The translations under genes and the position numbers were made by a program. Shown one piece after another: positions 1 to 35,174 of a stretch of 64,000 bases of DNA (the stretch's first letter is position 1; every line of letters starts with the position of its first letter). Location of the stretch: positions 297,759,577-297,823,576 of the forward strand of contig OW240916.1 of the NCBI GenBank assembly GCA_933207985.1, read 5' to 3'. The notes under the pieces are model-generated. The model saw nothing but the letters and a program-made list of their open reading frames with translations. It searched no databases and was not told where the DNA came from. The stretch is from Pelobates cultripes (Eukaryota; Chordata; Amphibia; Anura; Pelobatidae).

Positions 1-147
1 CCTGGGAGGATTTGGGAACCCTAGCATCCAGAGTGTGCATGTTATTGAGGACCAGGAGATTGCTCTCCCATTAGTTCTACTTAAGGAATGGGTATAAAGG
101 TTTCCCCCAGGTTTAATTTTTATTGATAGTGAAGGTTTATTTTAATA

Positions 148-545
148 TTAAAAGGACACTATAGACACCCAGACCACTTCAGCTCATTAAAGTGATCTAG
201 GTGCACTGTGCCTATTGCACTTAGAGATACAATGTAAAACATCCAGAGAGATTGCAATGTTTACATTACAGCACTATGTCTGCCTCCAGTGGCTGGCTCC
301 CAGACAGCCACTGGAGGCACTTCCTGTATGTTAACAGACTTTTGGTCTGCATGAGGACATCCAGCGTCAGTTATTTCCCCAATGCTCTTCTATGGGGAGG
401 GCTTAATGCATGCGCAGAGCTTACCGAACATGCACATTAGCTTCCCCTGGTCAGTAACGTCGGAGGAGGCAAAGCCACAACCCAGCGCTGAGGCACATCG
501 ATGCTGGGATCAGGTAAGTAAAGGGTTTTTAACCCTTTATTTACC
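148..545. mobile_element. T2/Kolobok-type MITE, right end unclear
   Basis: It starts at a TTAA followed by AAGGACACTATAGACACC, matching the TTAAAGGRR start of T2-family (Kolobok, TTAA target) MITEs described in Xenopus. Inside are stretches shared with the elements at 27531 and about 8290 (for example GAGGACATCCAGCGTCAGTT). The right terminus is not visible, so the end given is approximate. Confidence 0.6.
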
Positions 546-1225
546 ACAAAAGAGAAAATGAATAAAAAGAGGTAGGAAAAGTAAAGGGCAAAGAAGTGGA
601 TGGGGAAGAAGTGCAAACATTCAGCAGCAGATTTAGAGAGCATATGGGATATACAATATAAGCAGAAAACACATAGATGCCCGTTTGTCAATCAATTAAT
701 TCCAAAGTATTGGGTATCACTACTGCTGAAGTTGCTGCAGAACCTTCCGTTAGCTCATTGGCTACCAGTGACCATCTGATACTTGTAGACAATGAAGTAA
801 TCAAGTGGAGGTTTGTGCTTAGGAGCTTCCTGATATCGACCTTTAGTACTGGAGATAGGGAGTGGCTCCCAGCAGACTCCAGGTAAGAAGTCAAAAATGG
901 TTTGATTACTTACAATGTGGGCACCCTTGGCCTAATGTGATAGGAGTATAGTATTAGATGCTGGTCTCAGAAAGCTCAGTGTATATATTTATAGAATAAT
1001 GTTTTTTGTGCCAATTCCCCAGATGCTCCACTTTATTTTGTTGTTATTCTTTTCTATGCACAAAACATGTTCTTGCTATTGTTTTGATACAGCATTTGGA
1101 ATGTGCAGTTCCCCTGAGAATTCACAAATGATTTACCTATATGAATAATCAAGTTTGCATACCATATGCATATGCAATAACCATAGAGACATACTTCCCC
1201 TCTAACAACAAAATGTGATGAATAC
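546..1225. other. Intergenic, nothing recognised
   Basis: AT-rich unique-looking sequence; overlapping short frames on both strands at 677-894 show no family motif. Confidence 0.6.
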
Positions 1226-1782
1226 GTAAAGGGACACTATAGTCACCTGAACAACTTTAGCTTAATGAAGGAGTTTTGGTGTATAGAACATCCCCCTGCA
1301 GCCTCACTGCTCAATCATCTGCCATTTAGGAGTTAAATCCCTTTGTTTATGAACCCTAGTCACACCTCCCTGCATGTGACTTGCACAGCCTTCCATAAAC
1401 ACTTCCTGTAAAGAGAGCCCTATTTAGGCTTTCTTTATTGCAAGTTCTGTTTAATTAAGATTTTATTATCCCCTGCTATGTTAATAGCTTGCTAGACCCT
1501 ACAAGAGCCTCCTGTATGTGATTAAAGTTCAATTTAGAGATTGCGATACAATTATTTAAGGTAAATTACATCTGTTTGAAAGTGAAAACAGTTTTTTTTT
1601 TCCCATGCAGGCTCTGTCAATCATAGCCAGGGAAGCTGTGGCTAGGGCTGCATCAACAGAAACAAAGTGATTTAGCTCCTAAATGACCGTGAATTGAGCA
1701 GTGAAATTGCAGGGGAATGATCTATACACTAAAACTGCTTTATTTAGCTAAAGTAATTTAGGTGACTATAGTGTTCCTTTAA
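1226..1782. mobile_element. T2/Kolobok-type MITE, 557 bp, subfamily A
   Basis: The ends are inverted: left GTAAAGGGACACTATAGTCA, right GGTGACTATAGTGTTCCTTTAA. The terminal inverted repeat extends about 60 bp, including ACTTTAGCTTAATGAAG on the left and its complement on the right. The target is TTAA, one copy mutated to GTAA. There is no coding capacity, so it is non-autonomous. A diverged copy sits at 25211-25741. Confidence 0.85.
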
Positions 1783-3217
1783 TCATGGTGTTTCCTATTC
1801 CAGCAACAAGTTCCTTGGGTGAACATTTAGATTCTACTTACCGCTTATTCATTTGCAGCCAGGAGTTACACAATAAATTGCAATTGTTGAATATTTATCA
1901 GAAATTGCACAGTTAAAGCCAAAATAGCCAAGCTTGAATTACAGCGCAGGTAGAAAGTAAGAATACATGAAATACATGACAATGCTGGTTTACCTGTATA
2001 CACAAGAGAACATGTCTGCAGTTTACAGAATAAAAATATTTGGCTTCCACACCCAAGCACATAGGCTGCCTCTGAGTAACCTTGTTAGAGCGGTTTACAA
2101 ATTACTGCAGTTCTGGGTCACTCTCAGAGATGAGAGCTAAAGCAGGGTTCTCTCTGCCCATAACTCATACTTTGAAAGGGTCTCAGAGAGACCATCTTTT
2201 TCCCAATCTTCCTCAGATTTTTTGATATATTGTGCTCACTGTAGAAATTTCAGATCTTTTACTATAACCCCTACGGAACAACAACTTTGACACAACTGTC
2301 CAATATAGTATGTGGCTGAACCAGTGAAGCACTTACAATCCGATATCACATTATTTTCTTCTAGATTAGTGATGTCCAACTTTACATCGATCTTTCAGAA
2401 TCATGCATTCCAGCTCGTCTCCCATATAAGAAATTGTGTTATATAATGAAAGCCATGGGTATCTTAGGTTTGAGGCCATTGTCACGTCTTGTTTGCCACA
2501 CTAACAAATAATGCTTAAAAGTCAGGTTTTAGAACTGCTTCCATTTTTTCTTTTTGGAACTAGAGAACGTGTGTGCCCGTGTGCGCTGCACAAATCATTG
2601 TTGATTCCATCTACGTGTTCCAGATTTCCCCTCAAGTTTCCATTTACAGGTAATTGTGGTCATCTCTCACCAAAATGCAGATTTGTACAAGAAATGTTGA
2701 TATTGGAAAAATTAAGAGCTTAATAATAATAATAAATATACTCACAATATGAAGTTATCAACATTCCCAAACTCAAGTAGCTGATAAAAGCAAGTGATTG
2801 GTGAAACAATTATTAGAGTTAATTACACACATGGCCTCCATTAAATCACTAAATCATGTTTTTTTTGTTTGTTTTTTTGTTTGTTTTTTTAACATTGCAA
2901 ATACCTCACATTTTGAGATTTTCCACTAGAATACCTTGCTGCTTCAACTGCGCTGGTATGAAATCTGTCCTCAGTGGGTATAATCTCCTGTGCAATGACA
3001 AGTATCTTAGAAAAAAAAAAAATTGCCAGGTTTTCGAAATGTCCTTACAGTCCCAGAAGTGCTACAGCAAACAGGCAGTGGCATCATCGTTTCATTGGAA
3101 ACATTCTGTTTATATACAAAGGGCACCCTTACATGAGTCCCGAAGCGACAGTGCCAACACGAACAATTCCCCCAGGCATCAGTCAGTTATTCATAGGGTA
3201 ACTTGTATCAAAAGCAA
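1783..3217. other. Downstream flank, no gene recognised
   Basis: AT-rich sequence past the probable 3' end of SSBP2. Poly-T tracts near 2860-2890; no coding potential convincing enough to call (the 162-codon frame at 2856-3344 is low-complexity at its start and overlaps the UTR). Confidence 0.6.
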
Positions 3218-3802
3218 TTTAATAAAAGCACTCATAAGCATTTTATTCCTATCCATGATTGCAGACATTTACAAAACCAGAACGACATTTGAGTTTACCT
3301 TAAAAAATAACTTATTAAGCAGTGATATACACAGCACAAAATAGTTCAGGGAGAAAATGCAATCTTGTTTTTTTTTTTTTCGTTTTTTGTTTTTTTTAAA
3401 TTAAAATGTAAACGTGGAAAAAAAAACCCCCCAACAAAAAAAACAAAAAAACAAAAAGATGGAATAAAAGTCTCTATGTCTTGCTACTTAAGATGACATG
3501 TGATAATATCCTTTTACAATGTCCTGTGGGAATATATATATATTTATATATATTTATATATATATATGTACAGATGATAAATTGCAGTTCGGTTCAGGGC
3601 AATTCTTACATATGCCGCTCTTTACAGATGTTTAGGATTGGACCCGCTTCTTCACAAAATAGGGTGCATGGCAACATAAATGAAAAGGTTTGTGCAGTGG
3701 GATCCTTTAGTTAAACTGTACGTGATGGATGCTTCTCTTCCGTGGTAGATCTGTGAAGAGGGCTGACTCACTGCAGTCTTCATGACGAGACTAGATGATG
3801 AA
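3218..3802 (-). other. SSBP2: Probable SSBP2 3' untranslated region
   Basis: Sequence after the stop codon with no competing gene. On the minus strand an AATAAA lies at 3247-3242 and an ATTAAA at 3223-3218, either of which could serve as polyadenylation signal. The stretch also contains a (TA)/(TTTATA) run near 3530-3570 and poly-A/poly-T tracts near 3370-3450. The true end of the transcript cannot be fixed from sequence alone. Confidence 0.35.
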
Positions 3803-27156
<23,354 letters not shown>

Positions 27157-27530
27157 CTGTAAAGAAAGAAAAAGAGAAGAAAAAAATTCTGATAAGGAAG
27201 TTGTCATCAGGACATGTTTGTAACAAAACAAGAAACAACCAGCAGAAGAAAGGAAGAGAAAAATCTGATTTTTATCAAGGCATAGATCTTCACAGTCAAC
27301 ATCCACAAATTCAAATAAAAAAGCAACTTGTAATTAAATAAATGTCAGTAACTAAATAAACAAAAAATCCATGTGAATTCTAGACAAACACCCATTTTTC
27401 AGTGTAAAAAAGTTATAGTACAGCCTAGACAAAAAAAAAAAAAGTCATTTTGATGTTCTCAATAGGTTGGGCTTTTGCTAACGTGAATTGATGTGATGGT
27501 TTAATGCTGCAAGATTTCAAAAAGGAGTAG

Positions 27531-27910
27531 TTAAAGGGATCCTATAGTGCCAGGAAAACAAACACGTTTTCCTGGCACTATAGGCTATTGGAGTGCCACC
27601 TCCCTCGGCACTGAAGGGGTTAAAACGCGTGTATTCAAACCCGCCCATAGGAAAGCAATACTCAATGCTTTCCTATGGGCATCTTATTTGACGCTGGAAG
27701 TCCGTGAGGACATCCAGTGTCAACGAAGTGCAATTTACTCAGTGTAAATCGCGGAAGTGCCTCTAGTGGCTGGATTAAACCTGCAGTGTAAACATAGCTG
27801 TTTCCCTGAAACGGCTATGTTTTCAACTGCAGGGTTAAAACTAAGGGGATCTGGCAACCAGTCCACTTCATTGAGCTGAAGTGGTCTGGGTGCCTACAGT
27901 GATCCTTTAA
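27531..27910. mobile_element. T2/Kolobok-type MITE, 380 bp
   Basis: The left end is TTAAAGGGATCCTATAGTGC and the right end CTACAGTGATCCTTTAA. A short hairpin follows the left end, where CAGGAAAAC and GTTTTCCTGGCAC pair. The internal GTGAGGACATCCAGTGTC is shared with the copies at 148 and about 8290. Confidence 0.8.
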
Positions 27911-30027
27911 AATGACAGTCTTTATAAATATTACCACAGCTAAATTTTACTTTGAAGGTCCCAACAGGAAGGTGGCAAAATGCAGATTACAAATTTTGGT
28001 GCAACTGATGGGACAGTTCAATCAAGCACTAACTATGGGCAAAATATATTTTACGAAACTCACAACTATGTCAGTAGTCGTGCATTTAGAACTCCAATAG
28101 TCAGTCAAGTATGAGTATAGTACGGAAACACGAGAACACCTGTTATAGTCCACATCGAGTAACTCACATCTCAGAATAGTAGACAAGTGTAAAAGGCTGC
28201 ATCGATTAAAGGAAAACTTCACAGCCTGCAGTAGAGGATATAGTTGTGCCCTTTCAGAGTTAGTAGTCAAACCAAATGGTAGAAACAACTTACCCTCCAT
28301 TTCACTGTGCTATAGACAGTTTTTTGAAACCTTGGGGTTCACACTGTGGTGGTCAGGAGCATTGCTAGAGGACCTAAAGACCAGGAGCTACAACCCAAAA
28401 CCCTACCCAAGCCCAACTATCAACATCTTCTATATATTACATATGCATCAATTATTTAAATGACTAGAGAATATTATATATATATATATACACCTGTATT
28501 TAAAAACTTCACACCTGCTGTATTAACCCCACACAATGCTGTATTAACACCGCATTATCCCAAACTTGCAGAATTAAACCTGCACCCACGGCATTTAAGT
28601 GTGTCATAGTTTGAGGCCTTTACATAGTTTGCAAAGACCACAGGTGGTAAATGCGCTGATGGGCGACCGAGGCAGCAGTCAAAGGAGAGTTTTACTTTCA
28701 TTAACCGGTCCACATGGCCCCATTGGTCTTCCAGCTCATGGTGCTTCGCAAGTAGTCAAAGAGAGTGCAATACTGCGGTCAATGGAGGATCCTGCTAGGT
28801 AGATCCACCTTTTGTCAAGTTTTGTCAAGTGTAGTTAAATACTAAGACAAAGTAATCCTTCCTTTGTCTTAGTAAATAATTTGACTGCGTTGAAATTTCA
28901 CTGATCACATTTAAAATTTTGACAAAATACGACAGGCAGCCATTTAGAAATTTCACACATGCCGTTTAAAGGTTAAATAAAGCAAAATAGGACAGTGATA
29001 AATTAAAGAGGAAAAATGTTCCACACAACAAACATATTTTAATGAAATTACTGGCACACTCTAAACATTAATGGGGAAAAAGAGTGTCAATGCGGCAGAG
29101 CAGGCGACATTAAATTCGTTGGCACAATTTACAATTGCTTTGTATCCTACACCTGTAATTCAATGGCTTCTTCCTTCTCTTTCATAGCATAGGCAATTTA
29201 ATTTAACCAATATTTTATAAATAAAGCAAATTGATGTTACATCAAAAAGTCATTATACTAATGAGGTTTTCAATATACGGGTAGCACTGCTATGTTTTTG
29301 CTGATGTCCTCCCATTGTCTAGCAGGCATTTTATAAAATAGAACTCATTACATGTACTGAGAAAAACAATTCGGCCATTGAAAATTTAATATACTTAAAC
29401 CACAGTAATAAAGCAAACAGATCATTTGTTTTAAATGTACTTATTCAGAAGCCTTATAAAAACACAGGGAAATATTTTTAACCTACTATCAGAGACACTC
29501 AAAAGATTCTTGCCAACTCCTTGAATTTCTTCGACATTTTCTTACTATCCTCTTCTAATAATATATATTTATTTTAATTATTATATTTTCCCAGGAATAT
29601 TACATTGAGATTTTACTAGGTCAGGCAGTTATTTTCTTCCTTAACACTTTAGTGACTGTACAATTGCATAATTTTCGCACAGTGTGTACTGTTATTCTAT
29701 CATACATCTAAAACTATTTTACTTTCTATCTCGATTAGCTTCCCCTCCTGTCAGATTGTAAGCTCTCAAGGCCAGGGCCACCAGTCCTTCTGTGCAAGTA
29801 TCCAGTTTGGTGTATGCCATCCTTCTCATATGTCAAATTTTCTAAAACTCTTATATCAAGAACATGACTGTGAATCATTTTATGCAGATTGTTGTTATGT
29901 TTATATTACAGTTCACACGTTGTTTATTATATATAACCCTTATATTTTAACATAGTTATAGAATTTGCTGTCAATAAAGTAAAACTTCATAATATACATA
30001 CACACACACGCACACACACACACACAC
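27911..30027. other. Putative SSBP2 intron, nothing specific
   Basis: AT-rich. A small inverted repeat, ACTAAGACAAAG / CTTTGTCTTAGT, lies at 28840-28872. No exon with SSBP2 similarity was found. Confidence 0.5.
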
Positions 30028-30390
30028 CCTATTTCACCAAAAAAAGGTCCTAGCTTATTTTCAGGGGATGCTTGTAATATAAGCCCTACCCCGAAAATAA
30101 GTCACTAGTTCTCTAATCTATGGTTGGGGAATTTTACCCGAACATAGATTTGTGGGATTCCATTCACCAGTAAGCTAGTCTATGTTCAGGAAAGTTTCCC
30201 CAAAAACATATTTGCGGGATTCCATGCCCTAGTGAACTGGACTATGTTTGGGGGAATTCCACCGAACGTAGACCTGCTTTCTAGCACATGCTTGCTACAG
30301 TTTTTCATCGAAATAAGACATCCCCTGAAAATAAGCCCTAGTGCAATTTTCGGGGGGAAAATAAATATAAGACCTGGTCTTATTTCTGGG
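30028..30390. mobile_element. Non-autonomous element with CCCTATTTC...GAAAATAAGCCC ends
   Basis: Starts CCCTATTTCACCAAAAAAAG and TTATTTTCAGGGGATG. Ends with CATCCCCTGAAAATAAGCCC, then GACCTGGTCTTATTTCTGGG, the inverse arrangement. Internal duplicated ACATAG...TGTGGGATTCC segments. No coding sequence. Confidence 0.65.
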
Positions 30391-30393
30391 AGG

Positions 30394-30408
30394 GAGAGAG
30401 AAAGAAAG

Positions 30409-30443
<35 letters not shown>

Positions 30444-30563
30444 AAAAAAGAGAGAGAAAAAGAGAGAGAAAAAAAAGAGAGAAAAAGAGAGAAAAGAGAG
30501 AGAAAAAGAGAGAAAAGAGAGAGAGAAAAAAAGAGAGAGAGAGAGAAAAAGAGAGAGAGTGTG

Positions 30564-30615
<52 letters not shown>
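30394..30615. repeat. Polypurine (GA/GAAA)n tract followed by (GT)n
   Basis: About 165 bp of almost pure A+G on the plus strand (30394-30558), then (GT)n to about 30608 and a short TATATA. The strand asymmetry is extreme. Reading frames over it (Lys/Arg/Glu or Ser/Leu/Phe repeats) are not genes. Confidence 0.9.
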
Positions 30616-30616
<1 letters not shown>

Positions 30617-30617
30617 T

Positions 30618-30975
30618 ACATTGCTGAACACAAATACACACACACCAGTCAAGCCATCAGAATTGCTTTTCCCACAGAAATCTTACTTTAACAGTGATCT
30701 CACTACTGCAAGGGATTCTGGGTAGACCTACGCAAATGAACTCAACAAAGAACCAGTTTTTTTCCTCATATCTACATTTTATACATGGAGTATATATGTC
30801 TTCTGTATACAACAGCTTTGAAACACAACTCAGGAAGAGGTGGTTCTTTGTTGAGTTTATTTGCACAGGCCTATTCAGAATCCATTGGAGTAGTGAGAGC
30901 ACTGTTAAAATGAGATTTCTGTGGGAAAAGCAAGTATTATGGCTTGACTGGTGTGTGTATTTGTGTTTAGCAATT
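30618..30975. repeat. Fold-back inverted repeat, 358 bp
   Basis: The left arm begins ATTGCTGAACACAAATACAC and includes CCAGTCAAGCCAT and CTTTTCCCACAGAAAT. The right arm is its complement, ending GTGTTTAGCAAT. Arms of about 120-150 bp with a loop near 30780-30840. Each arm also has AACTCAACAAAGAACCA or its complement. Confidence 0.8.
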
Positions 30976-31097
30976 TTGACGAACTGAACCTCGTCACTGG
31001 TTCTTGGAGGAGCCTGCTGGCTAGCCTCTTACCCTGTGACTATGGCCCCCGCAATAGACATGATTAAAATACTTTAAAAGGCTCTGTTCATGTGAAG

Positions 31098-31497
31098 TAC
31101 CGTATTTTTCGTTCCATAAGACACACTTTTTTTCCCCTCAAAAGTGAGGGGAAATGTCTGTGCGTCTTGTGGAGCTAATGTGAAGCTTTACTTACCTGTC
31201 TTGTAGCGTGGGCCGGCAGCACAGCGCGCACCGCGGTACAGGAACTTCAATTGCAGGTTCCGGTTTCCGGCGGGACTGAAAGGAAGTGCACACTCAGTGT
31301 GACAGGAGCTGCAGGAAAGTTAAGTTACAGCTCTCTGACAGCCCCCAACAGGACCGCCGGGCTTGTAATGAGCCTGGCGGTCCTGGTCTGTATTATGGCA
31401 ATGTAAGTTGGCATAATACAGACACTGACTCGAGTATAAGACGAGTGGGGATTTTTCAGCACAAAAAATGTGCCGAAAAACTTGTCTTATACTCTAG
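31098..31497. mobile_element. Chimeric element: CCGTATTTTTCG left end, CGAGTATAAG right end
   Basis: Left TACCGTATTTTTCGTTCCAT with AAGACACAC. The right half (GACTCGAGTATAAGACGAG and CTTGTCTTATACTC) belongs to the family at 4102-4892. The middle 31312-31460 is nearly the same as 4716-4850, including the AGGACCGCC/GGCGGTCCT hairpin. Confidence 0.6.
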
Positions 31498-31562
31498 TAT
31501 ATATATATATATATATATACACATACACACACACACACATACACACACACACACACATACAA
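31498..31562. repeat. (TA)n(CA)n microsatellite
   Basis: Ten TA units then CACATACACACACA runs, immediately after the chimeric element. Confidence 0.9.
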
Positions 31563-32775
31563 AAATGTATTTTAAAAGGTTTACATCATACTATTTTTTA
31601 TTTCAAGCTGGACTACAGATACACCTCTTTCATGTCTAAATTGGAATAATGCCAATTTCGTGGGCATATTGCCAGGGTGGCTGCCTGCTTTAAGCATTCG
31701 TTTTCTGTAAAACCAGTATTTCTCCTTTTAATTATACTTAAAGACATCAATGAAACATAGCAACACGTGAATGACATTTAGAATCCAGGAACAGATTATA
31801 ATGTCACAAGTAATGGAGGTGATGTAACATGGCTGGCTTCTCATTAACTGACTTAGTACTTTGGTCACTAGTATTTAAACACTTTCTTAGAATGATCACA
31901 CCAGTCACGAAGCTGTGAGAGCACAAGACTTCTGGAGTCAGGCTGTAATGCAATAGGAACATGTCAATTACTAAAGTGCCATCTCCAGGCTAAGTGTGTA
32001 GGGATTCACAGAGATTGCAGAGCAAAGCTGGCTTTGCACAAAGTGTCTTAAGTCCAGGATTTTTGCAGTGAGCTCGATATAATCAGCCTTAAATAATCTG
32101 CATTATATATGTGGCCTTCTGTAAGGAAAGGGTAGGGGAGGGAGTAGCTGACAGCTACTCATTAAATCATGCAACAAGGAATTGATGCAAAATCCTTTTA
32201 AGTTTTTATGTAAAACTACACAACAGATGTGGACCATCGGCTACGTGAAAACTGAACTCAGAACGTATTCATTTCATGGAGTGAGGAATAGAGTATTCGT
32301 ATATCTGAAGCTGGTACTATTGTTTTATCGTTTCCAGTCAACTCCTATGGCTTGCCCCTTGTTACACTACATGTAAGCTTGCACGTATGCATACATTTTT
32401 AGGGTTATTTTCTAAAAGTGAGGATTTAAAGTGAATTACAATTTAAGGCCAGAGTAACCGAAGCCTAGGAGGAAAGAGGGATATGCGATAACTCCCTGAT
32501 CTGAAAGCGTTCATTGACCACAAGTTTTTAGTTTACCTAGTTTTGTATTTTATTATTTTCGTTAAGTGCTTTACACACAGCATATCTCTGCTTTAGCCAT
32601 ATCTGCAATCTGAAATGTATGTTTAAATGGATATGCATGTTTTACGGATTCTGCAGGGAAGGTGTTCATTACAAAGTGAACAACGTTATGCATTCAAAGG
32701 ACACACAAATACGCTTCATTTTAAATGGCAATCTGATTAACAGTTGTTAACACTAGAGAAAAAAAAAAAAAGACA
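31563..32775. other. Putative SSBP2 intron, nothing specific
   Basis: Unique-looking AT-rich sequence with no recognised motif. Confidence 0.5.
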
Positions 32776-33050
32776 CAGTGAGGGAAAAAAGTATCCCCTG
32801 CTGATTTTGAACGTTTGCACTCTGACAAAGAAATTATTAGTCTATAAATTTTAATGGTAGGTGTATTTTAACAGACAGAATAAAAAATAAACAAATCCAG
32901 AAAAACGCATGTCAAAAAAGTTATAAATTGATTTGCATGTCAATGAGTGAAATAAGTATTTGATCCAATATCAATCAGCAAGGTTTCTGGCTGCCAGGTG
33001 TCTTTTATACAGGTAACGAGCTGAGATTGGGAGCACTCTCTTAACCCCTT

Positions 33051-33324
33051 AACGCCGTTACGGCGTTCTATGCCGTCGCGGCTTTAAAGCTGTTGCGGCA
33101 GCATAGAACGCCGTAACAGCTTTGAGCCCCAGGGGATCGCAGCTACTTACCTCTGCTGTGATCCTCTTCTGGAGGGCTGCCTGACCGCCCAGACAGCCCT
33201 CCCCCGGCGAATGAGGCCCCCCTATAGCTGGCTATGGATCTGCCAGCGGGGGGCTGTCTGAAATATCAGACAGTCCCCCTGCTGGTGGGAAATGAAAAAA
33301 AAAATAAGCATGTGTAAAATAAAT

Positions 33325-33413
<89 letters not shown>

Positions 33414-35089
33414 GTCATACGTTGTGTATTTTAATACTAATATTAGCATATATATTAGTATTAAAATACACTTAGAATGACGTTACATATAATATGTATA
33501 TATTATATATATAATAGATATATACACATATATTTTATATATATGTATAATTACATTAATAAATAAAATAAATAAATAAAATATTGAAACAAAATTTTAT
33601 TAAAATTATATATTCATATAATTTCATTCTAACTGTATTTTGTTATTAATATATATATATATTGGTAACAAAATACACTTAGAATGACATTCTATATATA
33701 TCTATCTATATATAAAATACAAATAACCGCAAATATATATAGATAAATACATATAATTACATAAAAGATTACATTAGTATACACGTAGAATTTAAATACC
33801 TATAAATGCATATATATAAAAATTCTACGTGTATATTTAAGTAATCTTTTAACATAATTATGTGATTTGATTAATTAAAATTTGATTGACATGCCTGACA
33901 ACACAGGGAGAAAGTGCAGAGAATTTAATTTGCAAGCACTATATTTGACCCTGTAACTCTCCAAGACACCATAAAACCTGTACATAAGGGGTACTGTTTT
34001 ACTCGGGAGACTTCGCTGAACTCAAATATTAGTGTTTCAAACTGGTAAATTGTATTACAACGATGATATTTTAAGTAAAAGTGACGTTTTTTGCATTTTT
34101 TACAAACAAACAGCACTTTTATGGACTATATTATTGTTGTAATATGTTTTACTGTTTTAAAACACTAATATTTGTGTTTAGTGAAGTCTCCCGAGAATAA
34201 CAATACCCCCCATGTACAGGTTTTATTGTGTTTTGGAAAGTTAGAGAGTCACATATAAGGCTTGCATTTCATTTTTTTGACATTGAAATTTGCCAGATTG
34301 GTTATGTTGCCTTTGAGACCGTATGGTAGCCCAGGAATAAGAATTACCCCATGATGGCATACCATTTGCAAAAGTAGACAACCCAAGGTATTGCAAATGG
34401 GGTATGTCCAGTCATTTTTAGTAGCCACTTAGTCACAAACACTGGCCAAATATTAGTTTTTTGCTTTTTTCACACAAAAACAAATATGAATGCTAACTTT
34501 GGCCAGTGTTTGTGACTAAGTGGCTACTAAAAAAGACTAAACATACCCCACGTTCAATACCTTGGGTTGTCTACTTTTTCAAATGGTATGCCATTATGGG
34601 GGTAATTCTCATTCCTGGGCTACCACACCGTCTCAAAGGTAACATTACTAATGTGGCAAATTTCAATTTGAAAATGGAACGTTCTATATTTGACCCTGTA
34701 ACTTTCCAAAACACCATAAAACCTGTTAATGGGGGGTACTGTTATACTCGTGAGACATCGCTGATTACAAATATGTGCATTTTTTTTGCAGTAATACCTA
34801 ACAGTATTATGACATTTACAGCTAAAATGTGAGGCGGAACTACAATTTTTTAAAAAAAATTACAGTTTTTTACATTTTATTCATAATAAATTATGTTTCA
34901 TATATAAATATTTGATATGAAATAAAAGCCCTGATTCTCCTGATCAAAATGATATATAATAAGTGTGGGTGCATTTAATATGAAAGAGGTGAATTACAGT
35001 TGAACAGACATATAGCGCAAATTACAATTTTTGTTTACTTTTTGTTTTGATCAGAACGTGTACTATTGATGCCGTCCTGAAGGGGTTAA
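33051..35089. mobile_element. piggyBac-like TTAA element built of long inverted repeats (A-A'-B-B'-A)
   Basis: Flanked by TTAA at 33051-33054 and 35086-35089. The terminal motif CCCCTTAACGCCG / AAGGGG fits the CCY start of piggyBac-like elements. Segment A (33940-34045) is inverted at about 34155-34260 and repeated in direct orientation at about 34685-34770. Segment B (34283-34450) is inverted at 34500-34672. It contains an 84-bp (TA)n at 33328-33411. No transposase seen. Inserted in the Tc1 element. Confidence 0.7.
33328..33411. repeat. (TA)n microsatellite, about 42 units
   Basis: The longest pure TA run in the window, inside the piggyBac-like element; it can extrude as a cruciform. Confidence 0.95.
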
Positions 35090-35174
35090 AGGGAGTACTC
35101 GTAATCTCAGCTCGTTACCGGTATAAAAGACACCTGTCCACAGAAGCAATCAATCATATTCCAAACTCTCCCCC

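Noticed and set aside
2856..3344. 162-codon plus-strand frame
   Set aside because: Begins in poly-T (Phe/Leu/Val run), overlaps the antisense of the SSBP2 3' UTR, and contains no known domain.
30186..30652. Long frames rich in Ser/Leu/Phe (minus) or Lys/Arg/Glu (plus)
   Set aside because: Produced by the GA/GT tract and the neighbouring MITE; no protein family.
34506..34832. Plus-strand 108-codon frame in the piggyBac-like element
   Set aside because: Lies in a non-coding inverted repeat (segment B' to A); the sequence has no transposase motif.
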